A DNA stretch of 33,332 nucleotides from Oscillospiraceae bacterium (GTDB lineage: Bacteria > Bacillota > Clostridia > Oscillospirales > Ruminococcaceae): contig JALEJO010000035.1 of the NCBI GenBank assembly GCA_022769365.1, forward strand, positions 1 through 33,332, in the 5' to 3' direction. Position numbers and translations under genes: made by a program. Positions 9,065 to 18,545 of the stretch are shown here, in pieces (position 1 is the stretch's first letter; the number at the start of each line of letters is the position of its first letter). The notes below the pieces were generated by a model. The model made no database searches, was not told the DNA's origin, and saw nothing but the letters and a program-made list of their open reading frames with translations.

Positions 9065-10420
9065 ATGCCGAATAATGATTTTGAAAATGACATAGATGTC
9101 CCTTACAGTGCAGAAGCTGAACAGGCGATTCTTGGTGCAATTATAGTCGAACCTCAGCGTATATTTCCTATTGTTATAGAGCATATTAAAGAAGAATACT
9201 TCTACATAGAGCAGCATAGAAAACTTTATTCTTTGCTGCTTAGAAAATTTTCAGGAAATGAAAGTATAGATGCGATTACTGTTTTAAACAGTGCAATTTC
9301 TGAAAATATTTTCAAAAACAGCGATGAAGCACACAGTTATATCAAAAGAATAGTTGAAGTTATTCCGACAATTGCAAATACAGAAAGTTATTGCAAAATA
9401 GTCGAAAATAAATATACGGCAAGAAGTCTTGCAACGGCTGCAAGAAATATATTATCTCAGATTCAGAGCGGCGAAGAAGACGGACAACTTCTTGTTGATT
9501 CTGCGGAACAGATGATATTTGATATACGAAAAGGCAGAAATGTAAGCAGCTTAACAAAACTTTCAGATGCGGTTTATGGTGCATATGACCATATAGGAAA
9601 ACTTGCAGGGCCTGAAAGAGAAAAATATCTTGGTGCAAAAACGGGATTCAATTTACTTGACGTTATAACATCAGGACTTAACAAAAGCGACCTTATAATA
9701 CTTGCTGCAAGACCTGGTATGGGTAAAACATCTTTTGCACTTAATATTGCCGAAAATGTTGCGGCAAGCAACCCTGATATGGGAATTGCGATATTTTCAC
9801 TTGAAATGTCGGCGGAACAGCTTGCAACAAGAATGCTTTCATCTCTTGCTATGGTTGATTCAAAGAATTTAAGAAATGGAAATATAAGCGTTGATGAGTG
9901 GACTTCACTTGCAACAGCAGCCGGAAAACTTTGCGGCTATAATATGTTTATAGATGATACTTCAGGTTTGACAGTTCAGCAGATGAAAGCAAAACTCAGA
10001 CGTGAAAAAAATATCGGGCTTGTTATAGTGGATTATCTTCAGCTTATGGAAACAACTCTTAAAACAGACAACAGAGTTCAGATAATTGCTGAAATAACAA
10101 GACAGATGAAAATTATGGCGAAAGAACTTGATGTTCCTATAATTCTTCTTTCACAGCTTTCTCGTGCGGTTGAGAGCAGAACGGATAAAAGACCGATGCT
10201 TTCGGACCTTCGTGAATCTGGTGCTATAGAACAGGACGCTGATATAGTACTATTTCTTTACAGAGAAGGCTACTATAAAAAAGATGATGCGGAACTTCAA
10301 AACACGTGTGAATGTATTGTTGCAAAAAACAGACACGGTGAGAACGGCACAGCACAACTTGGCTGGAACGGAAAGTATACAAGATTTACTAATCTGGAAA
10401 TGAAAGCAAATGAAAACTGA
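9065..10420 (+). CDS. dnaB: Replicative DNA helicase DnaB
   Basis: This hexameric ATP-dependent helicase unwinds the replication fork and recruits primase. The 451-residue protein has the N-terminal DnaB domain (VPYSAEAEQAILGAIIVEP), a linker, and the RecA-like core with Walker A ARPGMGKTS at about residues 214-222, the ATPase core stretch IFSLEMSAEQL, Walker B LVIVDYLQLM, and the DLRESGAIEQDADIVLFLYR arginine-finger region. Length is standard and no intein is present. The gene sits 8 nt after rplI and overlaps tilS by 11 nt. In B. subtilis nomenclature the same protein is called DnaC. Confidence 0.97.
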   Translation: MPNNDFENDIDVPYSAEAEQAILGAIIVEPQRIFPIVIEHIKEEYFYIEQHRKLYSLLLRKFSGNESIDAITVLNSAISENIFKNSDEAHSYIKRIVEVIPTIANTESYCKIVENKYTARSLATAARNILSQIQSGEEDGQLLVDSAEQMIFDIRKGRNVSSLTKLSDAVYGAYDHIGKLAGPEREKYLGAKTGFNLLDVITSGLNKSDLIILAARPGMGKTSFALNIAENVAASNPDMGIAIFSLEMSAEQLATRMLSSLAMVDSKNLRNGNISVDEWTSLATAAGKLCGYNMFIDDTSGLTVQQMKAKLRREKNIGLVIVDYLQLMETTLKTDNRVQIIAEITRQMKIMAKELDVPIILLSQLSRAVESRTDKRPMLSDLRESGAIEQDADIVLFLYREGYYKKDDAELQNTCECIVAKNRHGENGTAQLGWNGKYTRFTNLEMKANEN

Positions 10421-11777
10421 TAGAGAAAAAATAGTTTTGTCTTTTATGAAACAGTATGATATGGTTCAGAAAGGCGAAAAAATAACAGCAGCATTATCAG
10501 GAGGAGCAGACAGCGTATGTCTGCTTCTTATGTTAAATAATTTAAAAGAAAAACTTGGAATAAAGCTTGAAGCGGTTCATATAAATCATCATCTTCGTGG
10601 AGAAGAAAGTATGAGAGATGAAAATTTTTGCAGGGAACTTTGTAAAAAATACGGCATTAAGCTTGATGTTTATGATGTTGATGTTGAAAAGAGAGAGAAA
10701 GAATTTTCTGAAAGCTGTGAAGAGGCTGCAAGAAATTTAAGATATGAAATTTTTGCAAAATATGAAAAAGTTGCAACAGCACATACAGCATCAGATAATC
10801 TTGAAACATCAATATATAATTATATGAGAGGCAGCGGACTTTCAGGAATTGCAGGCATTCCGCCTGTTCGTGATAAAAAGATAATAAGACCGCTTTTGAT
10901 GCTTTCAAGAAATGATATTGAAGAATATCTTTTTGAAAAAAGCGAAAACTATGTTACGGACAGCACCAATTTGACAGATGATTATTCAAGAAACAGGATA
11001 AGACATAACCTTGTTCCTTTGATGAAAGAATGGAATAAATCGATTGAAAAGACCTCATCTTATAACCTTGAAGTTTTAAGAACTGACCTTGATTTTATAA
11101 CTTCTGAATCTGAAAAGATATTTGTTGAATGTTTTAAGGATAATAAAATTAAAGGTTTAAAAAAATATCATTCAGCAATAAGACAGAGATGCATATTGAA
11201 GTACCTTAAAATAAATGGTTTTTCGTATGATTTTGAAAGAATAAGGCAGATTGAAGAGAATCTTCTTGGAAATGGAAAAACAGAAGTTACAACTGATACA
11301 TATATAATGTGTAAAGATGATATTATATATATTGAAAAGAAAGATAATTCCTTGAATGAGGAGAAAAAAATAAAACTCAAAGAAGGTAATAATTCCATTT
11401 TTAAAGGGTATAATATGGAAGTTAGTTTGGTAAAAGATGAAAATACTGTGAAAATGTTAATGTTTAACAAAAATTTAACAAAGAATATTCTCGATTGTGA
11501 TAAAATAAAAGGTGAACCGATTCTGAGAAACAGAAGGTGCGGAGATAAAATAGTTCCGTATAATCGTGATTTCCATATTTCTGTAAAAAAATGGCTTCAA
11601 TCAAATGTTCCTAAAGATGAAAGAAAATTTATACATTTCATAGAAGATGATGAGGGGCTTATTTTTGTTGAGGGTATCGGTGCAGAGAAAAGAGTAAAAT
11701 GCGACAGTGGCACAAAAAATATTCTTCTCGTGTCAGTGAAAAAAACTGAAAAGAAAAAATTACAGAAACAGGAGTGA
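10410..11777 (+). CDS. tilS: tRNA(Ile)-lysidine synthase TilS
   Basis: TilS uses ATP to attach lysine to C34 of the CAU-anticodon tRNA-Ile, changing its codon reading from AUG to AUA; it is essential in most bacteria. The N-terminal PP-loop SGGADS is at residues 30-35, followed by [12 protein letters not shown] and the [12 protein letters not shown] segment, then the RPLL and DSTN motifs and RIRHNLVPL. The C-terminal tRNA-binding domain has RRCGDKIVP and [14 protein letters not shown]. The 455-residue length is usual. The ATG lies inside the dnaB end, indicating coupled translation. The tilS-ftsH pairing is common in Firmicutes; the hpt gene often found between them is absent here. Confidence 0.95.
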   Translation: MKTDREKIVLSFMKQYDMVQKGEKITAALSGGADSVCLLLMLNNLKEKLGIKLEAVHINHHLRGEESMRDENFCRELCKKYGIKLDVYDVDVEKREKEFSESCEEAARNLRYEIFAKYEKVATAHTASDNLETSIYNYMRGSGLSGIAGIPPVRDKKIIRPLLMLSRNDIEEYLFEKSENYVTDSTNLTDDYSRNRIRHNLVPLMKEWNKSIEKTSSYNLEVLRTDLDFITSESEKIFVECFKDNKIKGLKKYHSAIRQRCILKYLKINGFSYDFERIRQIEENLLGNGKTEVTTDTYIMCKDDIIYIEKKDNSLNEEKKIKLKEGNNSIFKGYNMEVSLVKDENTVKMLMFNKNLTKNILDCDKIKGEPILRNRRCGDKIVPYNRDFHISVKKWLQSNVPKDERKFIHFIEDDEGLIFVEGIGAEKRVKCDSGTKNILLVSVKKTEKKKLQKQE

Positions 11778-11781
11778 TAAT

Positions 11782-13698
11782 ATGCAGCGAAGAAACAAAA
11801 ACAGAGGGATAGTAACATATCTTGTAATAGCGGCAGTACTTGTTTTGTGTATGATGTTTGTTATACCTAATTTAACTTCTTCATCAAGCAAATATAAATA
11901 CTCAGATATAATGAAGTATTTTGACAATTATAAGGTTACTGAATACACGCTTGATCTTGGAACAGGAAAACTTAATATGACACTTGATGACGGACAGTCA
12001 CTTACTTATAATGTTCCGAATGTCAGTCTTTTCCTTGATGATACAAAGGATTACAGAACAGAATACAATGCAAAAACAGGCAAGGAATTAAGCCTTGATT
12101 ATTTCAAGATAAAAGATAATACCTGGATATTATCGCTTCTTCCGACACTTCTTTTACTTGCACTTGGTGTTGTGCTTCTTGTTGTTATGATGAAACAGGC
12201 AAATGGCGGAAAGTATACATCTTTTGGAAAAGCAAATATAAAGGAAGGTCAGCAGGGAAGAACAGCTACATTTGCAGATGTTGCAGGTGCTGAAGAAGAA
12301 AAACAGGAACTTCAGGAAATAGTTGAATATTTGAAATTCCCTGATAAGTTTACAAGTATAGGTGCAAAGATACCTAAAGGTGTGCTTCTTATGGGCCCTC
12401 CTGGTACAGGTAAAACTTTGCTTGCGAGAGCCGTTGCAGGTGAGGCAGGATGCCCGTTCTATCCTATATCAGGTTCAGATTTTGTTGAAATGTTCGTTGG
12501 TGTTGGTGCTTCAAGAGTTAGAGATTTGTTTAATCAGGCAAAGAAAAATGCACCAGCAATAATATTCATCGATGAAATTGATGCTGTCGGCAGACAGAGA
12601 GGTGCCGGTCTTGGCGGCGGAAACGATGAAAGAGAACAGACACTTAATCAGCTTCTTGTTGAAATGGACGGTTTCAGCGGAAAAGAAAGCGTTATAGTTA
12701 TAGCAGCAACAAACAGACGTGATATACTTGACCCTGCACTTCTTCGTCCGGGAAGATTCGACAGACAGGTTGTTGTCGGATACCCTGATGTTAAGGGCAG
12801 AGAGGCAATTCTTAAAGTTCACACAAGAAACAAGCCTCTTGCACCTGATGTTGATTTAAGAGTTATTGCACAGTCAACAGCAGGTTTCACGGGTGCGGAT
12901 CTTGAAAATCTTGTTAATGAGGCAGCACTTCTTGCAGCAAGAAAAGACAAGAAAGCACTTACAATGGAAGAGATACAGGAAGCAACAATTAAGGTTGTTG
13001 CAGGTCCTGAAAAGAAATCAAGAGAAATTACAATTAAAGAAAAGCGTCTTACAGCTTATCACGAAGCCGGACACGCAGTTTGTCACTTCTACACACCTCA
13101 TACAGATGACGTACACGAAGTATCTATTATACCTCGTGGTATGGCGGGCGGTTATACAATGTCACTCCCTGAAACAGATAAGTCATTTGTTACAAAGAAG
13201 GAAATGGAAGAAAACATCATAGCACTTCTCGGCGGACGTGTTGCAGAACAGATTTTTCTTGATGATATTTCAACAGGTGCTTCAAATGACCTTGAAAGAG
13301 CAACAAAAACTGCAAGAAGTATGGTAACAAAATATGGATTCAGTGAAAAAATCGGACCGGTTGTTTATGGCGGAAATGATCAGGATGAAGTATTCCTTGG
13401 CAGAGATTTCAATTCACCGCCAAGTTATTCAGATGAAGTTGCAAGCAAGATTGATTCTGAAGTAAGAAACATTGTTGAAAATGCATACGCGAAGACAGCT
13501 GAAATTCTTCACGCACATGAAGACCAGATGCATCTCCTTGCTAAATATCTTCTCAGAAATGAAAAGATTGAAAGAGATGATTTCAAGCATCTTATGGAAG
13601 GCACTATGGATAAAGAAACAATTGCAGAATGTATGAAAGAAGATACAGATTTCTATGCATTTCCTGTAAGCACTGACGCAGAAACAGAAGAACAATAA
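11782..13698 (+). CDS. ftsH: ATP-dependent zinc metalloprotease FtsH
   Basis: FtsH is a membrane-anchored AAA+ protease that degrades misfolded membrane proteins and some regulators. The 638-residue product has two N-terminal membrane segments (about residues 11-28 and 117-136) around an extracytoplasmic domain, Walker A GPPGTGKT near 204-211, Walker [12 protein letters not shown], the second region of homology with [20 protein letters not shown], and the zinc-binding HEAGH near 427-431. The third metal ligand lies in the later D-L-E-R-A-T helix region. It is 4 nt after tilS and is the last gene of the operon, followed by a strong terminator. Confidence 0.97.
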   Translation: MQRRNKNRGIVTYLVIAAVLVLCMMFVIPNLTSSSSKYKYSDIMKYFDNYKVTEYTLDLGTGKLNMTLDDGQSLTYNVPNVSLFLDDTKDYRTEYNAKTGKELSLDYFKIKDNTWILSLLPTLLLLALGVVLLVVMMKQANGGKYTSFGKANIKEGQQGRTATFADVAGAEEEKQELQEIVEYLKFPDKFTSIGAKIPKGVLLMGPPGTGKTLLARAVAGEAGCPFYPISGSDFVEMFVGVGASRVRDLFNQAKKNAPAIIFIDEIDAVGRQRGAGLGGGNDEREQTLNQLLVEMDGFSGKESVIVIAATNRRDILDPALLRPGRFDRQVVVGYPDVKGREAILKVHTRNKPLAPDVDLRVIAQSTAGFTGADLENLVNEAALLAARKDKKALTMEEIQEATIKVVAGPEKKSREITIKEKRLTAYHEAGHAVCHFYTPHTDDVHEVSIIPRGMAGGYTMSLPETDKSFVTKKEMEENIIALLGGRVAEQIFLDDISTGASNDLERATKTARSMVTKYGFSEKIGPVVYGGNDQDEVFLGRDFNSPPSYSDEVASKIDSEVRNIVENAYAKTAEILHAHEDQMHLLAKYLLRNEKIERDDFKHLMEGTMDKETIAECMKEDTDFYAFPVSTDAETEEQ

Positions 13699-13711
13699 AA
13701 ATATATAAATG

Positions 13712-13745
13712 AAGCCGCAGATTTTAAAATCTTGCGGCTTTTATT
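13712..13745 (+). terminator. Intrinsic terminator of the rnj-ftsH operon
   Basis: AAGCCGCA and GATTTT pair with AAAATC and TGCGGCTT, with one bulged base, and the hairpin is followed by a TTTTATTTTTTT tract. It starts 14 nt after the ftsH stop codon. Confidence 0.9.
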
Positions 13746-13761
13746 TTTTTGGCAGTATAGT

Positions 13762-13789
13762 AAAAAGGTGCCGTGGGTAGCACCTTTTT
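13762..13789 (-). terminator. Intrinsic terminator of the HD/GH13 operon
   Basis: Perfect 10-bp inverted repeat AAAAAGGTGC and GCACCTTTTT with an 8-nt loop. On the minus strand it gives a hairpin ending in a T-run 28 nt after the GH13 stop codon. It is nearly symmetric and could also back up the neighbouring plus-strand terminator. Confidence 0.85.
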
Positions 13790-13816
13790 GCTTTGTTATA
13801 TTTTGAAAATGTTTTA

Positions 13817-15388
13817 TTATTTTTCAATTGTATATCCGTCGCCCACAAGAACTTTTGCCTTTGTTGCAACAAACACATCACCATTCGGCTTTTTATAAAC
13901 AACAAGTTCTTCGGCTGTATCGGAATCCTTTGCAATTGCAATAACTTCACAGCGTTCATTATCTCTTATGATAACTGTTCCTGTTGTAACATCAACAGGT
14001 GTAATTTCTTCTTCAACCTTGATGTCTGCTTCATCAATACCACTGAGAATATCATCAGCAACAAGAATCATTGAAGAGAATGGAGGCATTTTTATATATG
14101 CATTGCCATTATTGACAGAAACAGGAATATTGTTGATTATATCAACAAGCATCGGCTGATCTGTTCCAAAATTAAGATCAGACTCTCTGTCTTCAAGATT
14201 AAGTGCAACATATATTTTCTGACCATTTAATTCTTTCTGGAAAAGAATCTGCTGGTTTCTGATTATTATTGTTTTATATTCACCTGTTCTCATTGCAGGA
14301 TATGCACGATAAATTCTGCCGAGTTTAACAATGTGCTTATAAAGACCTGTATTTTCTCTTTGCATATCTGAAAGTTCAATGCAAGGTCTTAAACCGTCAT
14401 CAGAATTATTTTCGTGCTTTCCGTGTATACCATATTCACTTCCGTAATAAATTGAAGGAATACCAGGCATAGCATAGAGAAGAGTATAGCAAGTTCCAAG
14501 ATACATAGGGTTTTCAAGAGTGCTTGCAAGACGATTTACATCGTGGTTATCAACAAAGTTATAAAGGTTTATTCCTTTATAAATAGCACCATTTGAGCCA
14601 AACTGACGGTTTATAGAGTAGTCTATTTCAAAATAATTTTTAGTATTATGTGAAGAATAAATACCCTTGTAACATTCATAGTTTGTTACACTGTCGAACA
14701 TTTCAGAGTTTGCCCATCTGTTGTAGTCGCCATGAATTATTTCGCCCATAAGCCAGAAATCATTTTTCTTGCCTTTAGTAAAGTAGTGTATTCTCTTGAT
14801 AAAGTCAAAATCAAGGCAGTCGGCAGCATCGAAACGGATACCGTCAATGTCAAATTCATTTATCCAATAATCAACTGCATCAATAAGATAATCGCAAACG
14901 GCAGGGTTTCTAAGGTTAAGTTTAACAAGATTATAGAAACCGTTCCAGCCTTCATACCAGAATGGATCGCCGCATGGACTGCTTCCGCCAAAATTAAGGT
15001 TTGCAAACCAGTCACAATACTGTGAACCCTGTCCTTTTTCCTGAATATCTTTAAAAGCCCAGAAATCTCTTCCAACGTGGTTGAAAACACCATCAAGAAT
15101 AACTTTCATACCTGCTTCGTGAAGTGCTTTGCAGACTTCTTTAAGGTCATCATTTGTTCCAAGACGATTATCAACAAGTTTGTAATCAATTGTATCATAG
15201 CCATGTTCAACTGATTCAAAAACAGGTCCGAGATAAACGGCAGAAATATTCATTTCTTTTAAATGAGGAATCCAGTCGATTACCTTTTTAATTCTGTTAA
15301 CAGGTTCTGTATGCGGGTTCCATTTAGGTGCACCACAGAAACCAAGCGGATAGATATGGTACATTATTGCGTCATCATACCAATACAT
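13817..15388 (-). CDS. GH13 alpha-amylase-family enzyme with a DUF1653-like C-terminal domain
   Basis: A 523-residue glycoside hydrolase family 13 protein. The four conserved regions are intact: DGVFNH at 99-104, GIRFDAAD with nucleophile Asp187, LMGE with acid/base Glu216, and FVDNHD ending at the third catalytic Asp, 283. No signal peptide is present, so it probably acts in the cytoplasm on imported malto-oligosaccharides, like cyclomaltodextrinase or maltodextrin glucosidase; the exact bond and product cannot be read. The N-terminal starch-binding domain typical of neopullulanases is missing. After the beta domain (SSMILVADD) about 70 extra residues follow, with CEVIAIAKDSDTAEELVVYK, which resembles the small DUF1653 domain. 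AGGAGG precedes the ATG. It is the second gene after the HD protein, 30 nt downstream. Confidence 0.88.
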   Translation of the reverse strand: MYWYDDAIMYHIYPLGFCGAPKWNPHTEPVNRIKKVIDWIPHLKEMNISAVYLGPVFESVEHGYDTIDYKLVDNRLGTNDDLKEVCKALHEAGMKVILDGVFNHVGRDFWAFKDIQEKGQGSQYCDWFANLNFGGSSPCGDPFWYEGWNGFYNLVKLNLRNPAVCDYLIDAVDYWINEFDIDGIRFDAADCLDFDFIKRIHYFTKGKKNDFWLMGEIIHGDYNRWANSEMFDSVTNYECYKGIYSSHNTKNYFEIDYSINRQFGSNGAIYKGINLYNFVDNHDVNRLASTLENPMYLGTCYTLLYAMPGIPSIYYGSEYGIHGKHENNSDDGLRPCIELSDMQRENTGLYKHIVKLGRIYRAYPAMRTGEYKTIIIRNQQILFQKELNGQKIYVALNLEDRESDLNFGTDQPMLVDIINNIPVSVNNGNAYIKMPPFSSMILVADDILSGIDEADIKVEEEITPVDVTTGTVIIRDNERCEVIAIAKDSDTAEELVVYKKPNGDVFVATKAKVLVGDGYTIEK

Positions 15389-15418
15389 TTTAAATTACCT
15401 CCTAAGTAATAAATTTTC

Positions 15419-15994
15419 TTAATTGCTTTTTTCTAAAAAGTAGGTAGCTTCACAGTCGGCGACGTGAAGAGCATATGCGAGAGGGTACATTTCAAAGGCA
15501 CGGCTTATAAGATTAACATCTTCAGGGCCACTGAATCCCATATGAAATCTTATTGCAAAAGCTTCTTCCATTTCAAGACGCATAAAAAACTGAATCATAA
15601 AAACGGATTTTTCTCCGTGACCATACGGCATTTTGTCATCAATCGAATAGAATGGAACTTCCACCCATTTTCCGTTTTCTTTTTTGTTTCGTGTTGAAAC
15701 AGTATAGAAATTTGTTTTGCATATGTCGTGAAGAAGTGCCGCAACGGCGATTGTTTCTTCACTATAATTCATATTGTAAACAGTCTTAGCCCTTTCTCTT
15801 GAAAGATAGTCTTTAAGGCAGTGATAAACATTAACACTATGTTCAACAAGACCGCCTTCAAAAGAACCATGATAGCGAGTACTTGCAGGGGCTGTAAAAA
15901 AGTCGCTTTTTTCAAGCCATTTAAGTAAATTATCAGCACCGTGTCGTTTAATGTTTTCATTATAGATTTCTATAAATTCGTCTTTTTTAGACAA
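15419..15994 (-). CDS. HD-domain hydrolase of unknown substrate
   Basis: A 191-residue HD-superfamily metal-dependent phosphohydrolase. The metal ligands appear to be the His in GGLVEHS, the HD pair in ALLHDICK, further His in YGHGEKS and IRFHMGF, and the Asp in HVADCEATY. The YHGSFEGGLVEHS stretch resembles the HD part of YhaM-type 3'-5' exoribonucleases, but the OB-fold nucleic-acid-binding domain is absent, so the substrate may instead be a nucleotide. The start is a TTG at 15994, with GAGAGG 10 nt upstream; no in-frame ATG is nearby. It is the first gene of a two-gene unit with the GH13 enzyme. Nothing in the sequence explains the pairing. Confidence 0.75.
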   Translation of the reverse strand: MSKKDEFIEIYNENIKRHGADNLLKWLEKSDFFTAPASTRYHGSFEGGLVEHSVNVYHCLKDYLSRERAKTVYNMNYSEETIAVAALLHDICKTNFYTVSTRNKKENGKWVEVPFYSIDDKMPYGHGEKSVFMIQFFMRLEMEEAFAIRFHMGFSGPEDVNLISRAFEMYPLAYALHVADCEATYFLEKSN

Positions 15995-16036
15995 TATTGA
16001 AACACCTCTCTTTTACCGAATTTATATTACTTAATA

Positions 16037-16065
16037 ATTATATCATATATAATTGTAAAAATCAA
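16037..16065 (-). promoter_or_regulatory. SigmaA promoter for the HD/GH13 operon
   Basis: On the minus strand TTGATT (16060-16065) and TATAAT (16037-16042) are separated by exactly 17 nt. The predicted transcript start lies about 35 nt before the TTG start of the HD gene. Confidence 0.75.
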
Positions 16066-16285
16066 GGTTTTTTATAATTATTGACTAATTGCAAGAAATA
16101 TCATCTTGTAATTTAGTTAATTTATATAGAATTTCAAGTCATTTAATTTTAAAGTAAAAAATGTGTCAGATAAATATGTTATTTTATTTCTTAAATTAAT
16201 TTTAAAAATAAAAGTAAATCTGCAAAATTAAAATGACTGCCATTTGTTGGTATTTAACGAACTTTATAAAAATGGAAAAAAACGG
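16066..16285. other. AT-rich divergent intergenic stretch, no gene seen
   Basis: Very AT-rich DNA between the minus-strand HD promoter and the promoter region of the plus-strand dockerin gene. I see no ORF with a ribosome binding site, no terminator and no convincing structured RNA. Its likely role is regulatory spacing. Confidence 0.6.
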
Positions 16286-16324
16286 CTGAATATTCAGTTT
16301 TCTTTAAGGGTTTTTGAGTATAAT
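16286..16324 (+). promoter_or_regulatory. Candidate promoter with an operator-like palindrome for the dockerin gene
   Basis: A perfect 12-bp palindrome CTGAATATTCAG at 16286-16297 lies 21 nt before a TATAAT at 16319-16324. The expected -35 position (about 16296-16301) has no good TTGACA match and touches the palindrome. A regulator bound there could activate or block RNA polymerase. The predicted leader is about 85 nt. Confidence 0.45.
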
Positions 16325-16413
16325 AAACACGATTTCAAATTACATACGCTTTAAACCAATACAAAGTCTTTACTTTTAAAATTACTGACACGTTTAGGAA
16401 AGGATGATTTTAC

Positions 16414-18495
16414 GTGAAACAGACAATTTTTTTAAGAAAATGCTGTGCAGGAGTTCTTGCTGTGAGTTGTGTACTTGCGGCAGCAGCTTGTGCGGCATCA
16501 AAGGAAGATTTTAAAACATATGCATCATCTGAATCAGGAGATATTAATCTTGATTCATCATTAAGTATTGCAGATGCTGTTCTTCTTCAGAAATATATAC
16601 TGAATGAAACAACTTTATCAAGTGCAGCATATGCAAATGCAGATATGAATTCAGATGGAAAAGTAAACATTGTTGACCTTGCACTTCTGAAAGAAAAAAT
16701 TTCAGGAAGTGAAACTCCAACAGAAACAACGGAAGCAACAGAAACTGAAACATCATCTGAATCTGATTCAGAAAATGATGCAGCAGAACTTGTATATTCA
16801 GATTCAGCAGTTGTTATGAAAAATGCAAATGGTGATGAAATAAAGACAGCTTCCAATGTTGTTGTGGATGGTACTAAAGCAACAATAACAAAACCAAGTG
16901 ATGAAATTAAAGTTTCGGGTAAATGTTCATCAGGACAGCTTGTTATTGATGTTGATAAAACAACTTATGCAGACAGAAAAGTTACACTTGTTTTAAACGG
17001 TCTTGAACTTTCAAATGAAAATGATTCACCTATATATGTTGCCGCAATTGGAGATGAGGCAGTACTCAGCATTAAAAAGGGAACTGAAAACGTTATTTCA
17101 GATGGCACAGACTATACAAATGCAGATGAATCACAGGGTGCAATATATGCTTGTGATGACCTTAAAATAAAAGGCAAGGGAACACTTACAGTAAATGGTA
17201 ATGCAAATGATGGTATTGTCTGCAAGAATGATATTAAAATATGGAATGGTAATATTATTGTAAATGCAGCCGATGACGGAATAAGAGGCAAGGATTCTGT
17301 TAAGATAGGTGATCCTGATGACACAGATTTCAGCAATTTGAACGTTACTGTTAAAACAACAGGCGGTGACGGTATCAAGTCTACAAATGAAAAAGAAGAG
17401 GGCGAAGGTACTGTTACAATAAACGGCGGTACAATAAATATAAATGCGTTCAGTGACGGCATACAGGCTGTTTCAGACCTTACAGTAAACGGTGGTGACA
17501 TAACAGTCTACACATATCAGGGTTCTGAATACACAGCAAGCGGAAGCAGCTCAGGAAACACGGGAGGCTTTGGCGGTTTCGGCGGCTTTGGTGGCGGCGG
17601 AATGCAAGACGGCAATTCAAATAAGATGCCTGATGACCTTAGTGCAAAAGGCTTGAAGTCTGATGGAACAATAAACCTTAATGCAGGTACATTTAATATA
17701 GATTCATCTGATGACTCAATTCACGCAACAGGTGATATAAAGATTTATGGCGGTAAATATAAACTTGGTTCAGCAGATGATGCAATACATTCAGATGCGA
17801 CACTTGACGTTGCCAAAGATACAAGCGTTGATTATTCAGAAGTAGAAATTTATGTATATAAATGTTACGAAGGTCTTGAAGCTGTTACAATCAATCAGAA
17901 CAGCGGTATAGTTAATGTTATATCAGGTGATGACGGATACAACGCAGCAGGCGGAACAGACAGCTCAGGTAACAATTCAGGCAATCCATGGCAGCAGGGC
18001 GGCGGAATGGAATCATCAACCGGAACAATGAACTTAAACGGTGGTATTGTTATAGTTCAGGCAGCAAACGGCGACCATGATGCGTTTGACTCAAATGGTG
18101 AACTTAATATAACAGGCGGTTATTATTGTGCAAATGGTCAGGATCCACTTGACTGCGGTGATGGATATTCAATCAACCATACAGGCGGAAATGTTATAAC
18201 AATGACATCAGGAAACACAAACCTTTCAACAACATATGCATTTGTTAAGGACGGAAAGGTTGTTGCATCATTTGTTTCCGGTCAGGTAGGTTCATTCGCA
18301 TATCAGGATGACTCATCTGTAACAGCTTATTCAGGCTGTACAATAACAGGTGGAACAAATCTTTCAACACTTGATGAAACACAGCTTATATACACAGACG
18401 GAACTGTTTCAGGCGGCACAGAAGTTACAAAAACAAATGGAAGCAGTTCAGGCGGCCCTGGCGGCAGTGGAAATCGTCCGGGTGGCGGATTTTAA
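16414..18495 (+). CDS. Secreted dockerin-containing Cthe_2159-like (DUF4353) carbohydrate-binding protein
   Basis: A 693-residue secreted protein. Residues 1-29 form a signal peptide; an AAAC-type cleavage region is visible but the lipobox is poor. A type I-like dockerin at about 42-97 has two calcium loops, DINLDSSLSIAD and DMNSDGKVNIVD. A Thr/Glu/Ser-rich linker follows (98-120). The rest is a repetitive beta-helix-like region with many turns such as VNGGDITV, LNAGTFNI and SSDDSIHATG, typical of the Cthe_2159 (DUF4353) family, a cellulose- and acidic-sugar-binding protein first described in C. thermocellum. Two Gly-rich segments occur, GGFGGFGGFGGGG in the middle and a GGPGG-type tail at the end. 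The start is GTG, with AGGAAAGG 10 nt upstream. The dockerin should attach it to a cohesin scaffold; none is coded in this window. Enzymatic activity is not evident. Confidence 0.85.
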   Translation: MKQTIFLRKCCAGVLAVSCVLAAAACAASKEDFKTYASSESGDINLDSSLSIADAVLLQKYILNETTLSSAAYANADMNSDGKVNIVDLALLKEKISGSETPTETTEATETETSSESDSENDAAELVYSDSAVVMKNANGDEIKTASNVVVDGTKATITKPSDEIKVSGKCSSGQLVIDVDKTTYADRKVTLVLNGLELSNENDSPIYVAAIGDEAVLSIKKGTENVISDGTDYTNADESQGAIYACDDLKIKGKGTLTVNGNANDGIVCKNDIKIWNGNIIVNAADDGIRGKDSVKIGDPDDTDFSNLNVTVKTTGGDGIKSTNEKEEGEGTVTINGGTININAFSDGIQAVSDLTVNGGDITVYTYQGSEYTASGSSSGNTGGFGGFGGFGGGGMQDGNSNKMPDDLSAKGLKSDGTINLNAGTFNIDSSDDSIHATGDIKIYGGKYKLGSADDAIHSDATLDVAKDTSVDYSEVEIYVYKCYEGLEAVTINQNSGIVNVISGDDGYNAAGGTDSSGNNSGNPWQQGGGMESSTGTMNLNGGIVIVQAANGDHDAFDSNGELNITGGYYCANGQDPLDCGDGYSINHTGGNVITMTSGNTNLSTTYAFVKDGKVVASFVSGQVGSFAYQDDSSVTAYSGCTITGGTNLSTLDETQLIYTDGTVSGGTEVTKTNGSSSGGPGGSGNRPGGGF

Positions 18496-18509
18496 TAAAA
18501 GCTATTCAT

Positions 18510-18545
18510 AATCAAAAAAGACACCTTACGGTGTCTTTTTTGATT
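18510..18545. terminator. Bidirectional terminator between the dockerin gene and folA
   Basis: Perfect 16-bp inverted repeat, AATCAAAAAAGACACC and GGTGTCTTTTTTGATT, around a TTAC loop. T-runs occur on both strands. On the minus strand it overlaps the last bases of folA, ending the folate operon. Confidence 0.95.

Noticed and set aside
17112-17501. 129-aa minus-strand ORF
   Set aside because: It lies antisense inside the dockerin protein gene, and its Ser/Pro-rich content is explained by the repetitive coding strand.
17540-17605. Short tandem repeats resembling a repeat array
   Set aside because: They are in-frame Gly-Phe codons of the protein and have no spacers, so this is not a CRISPR array or a mobile-element end.
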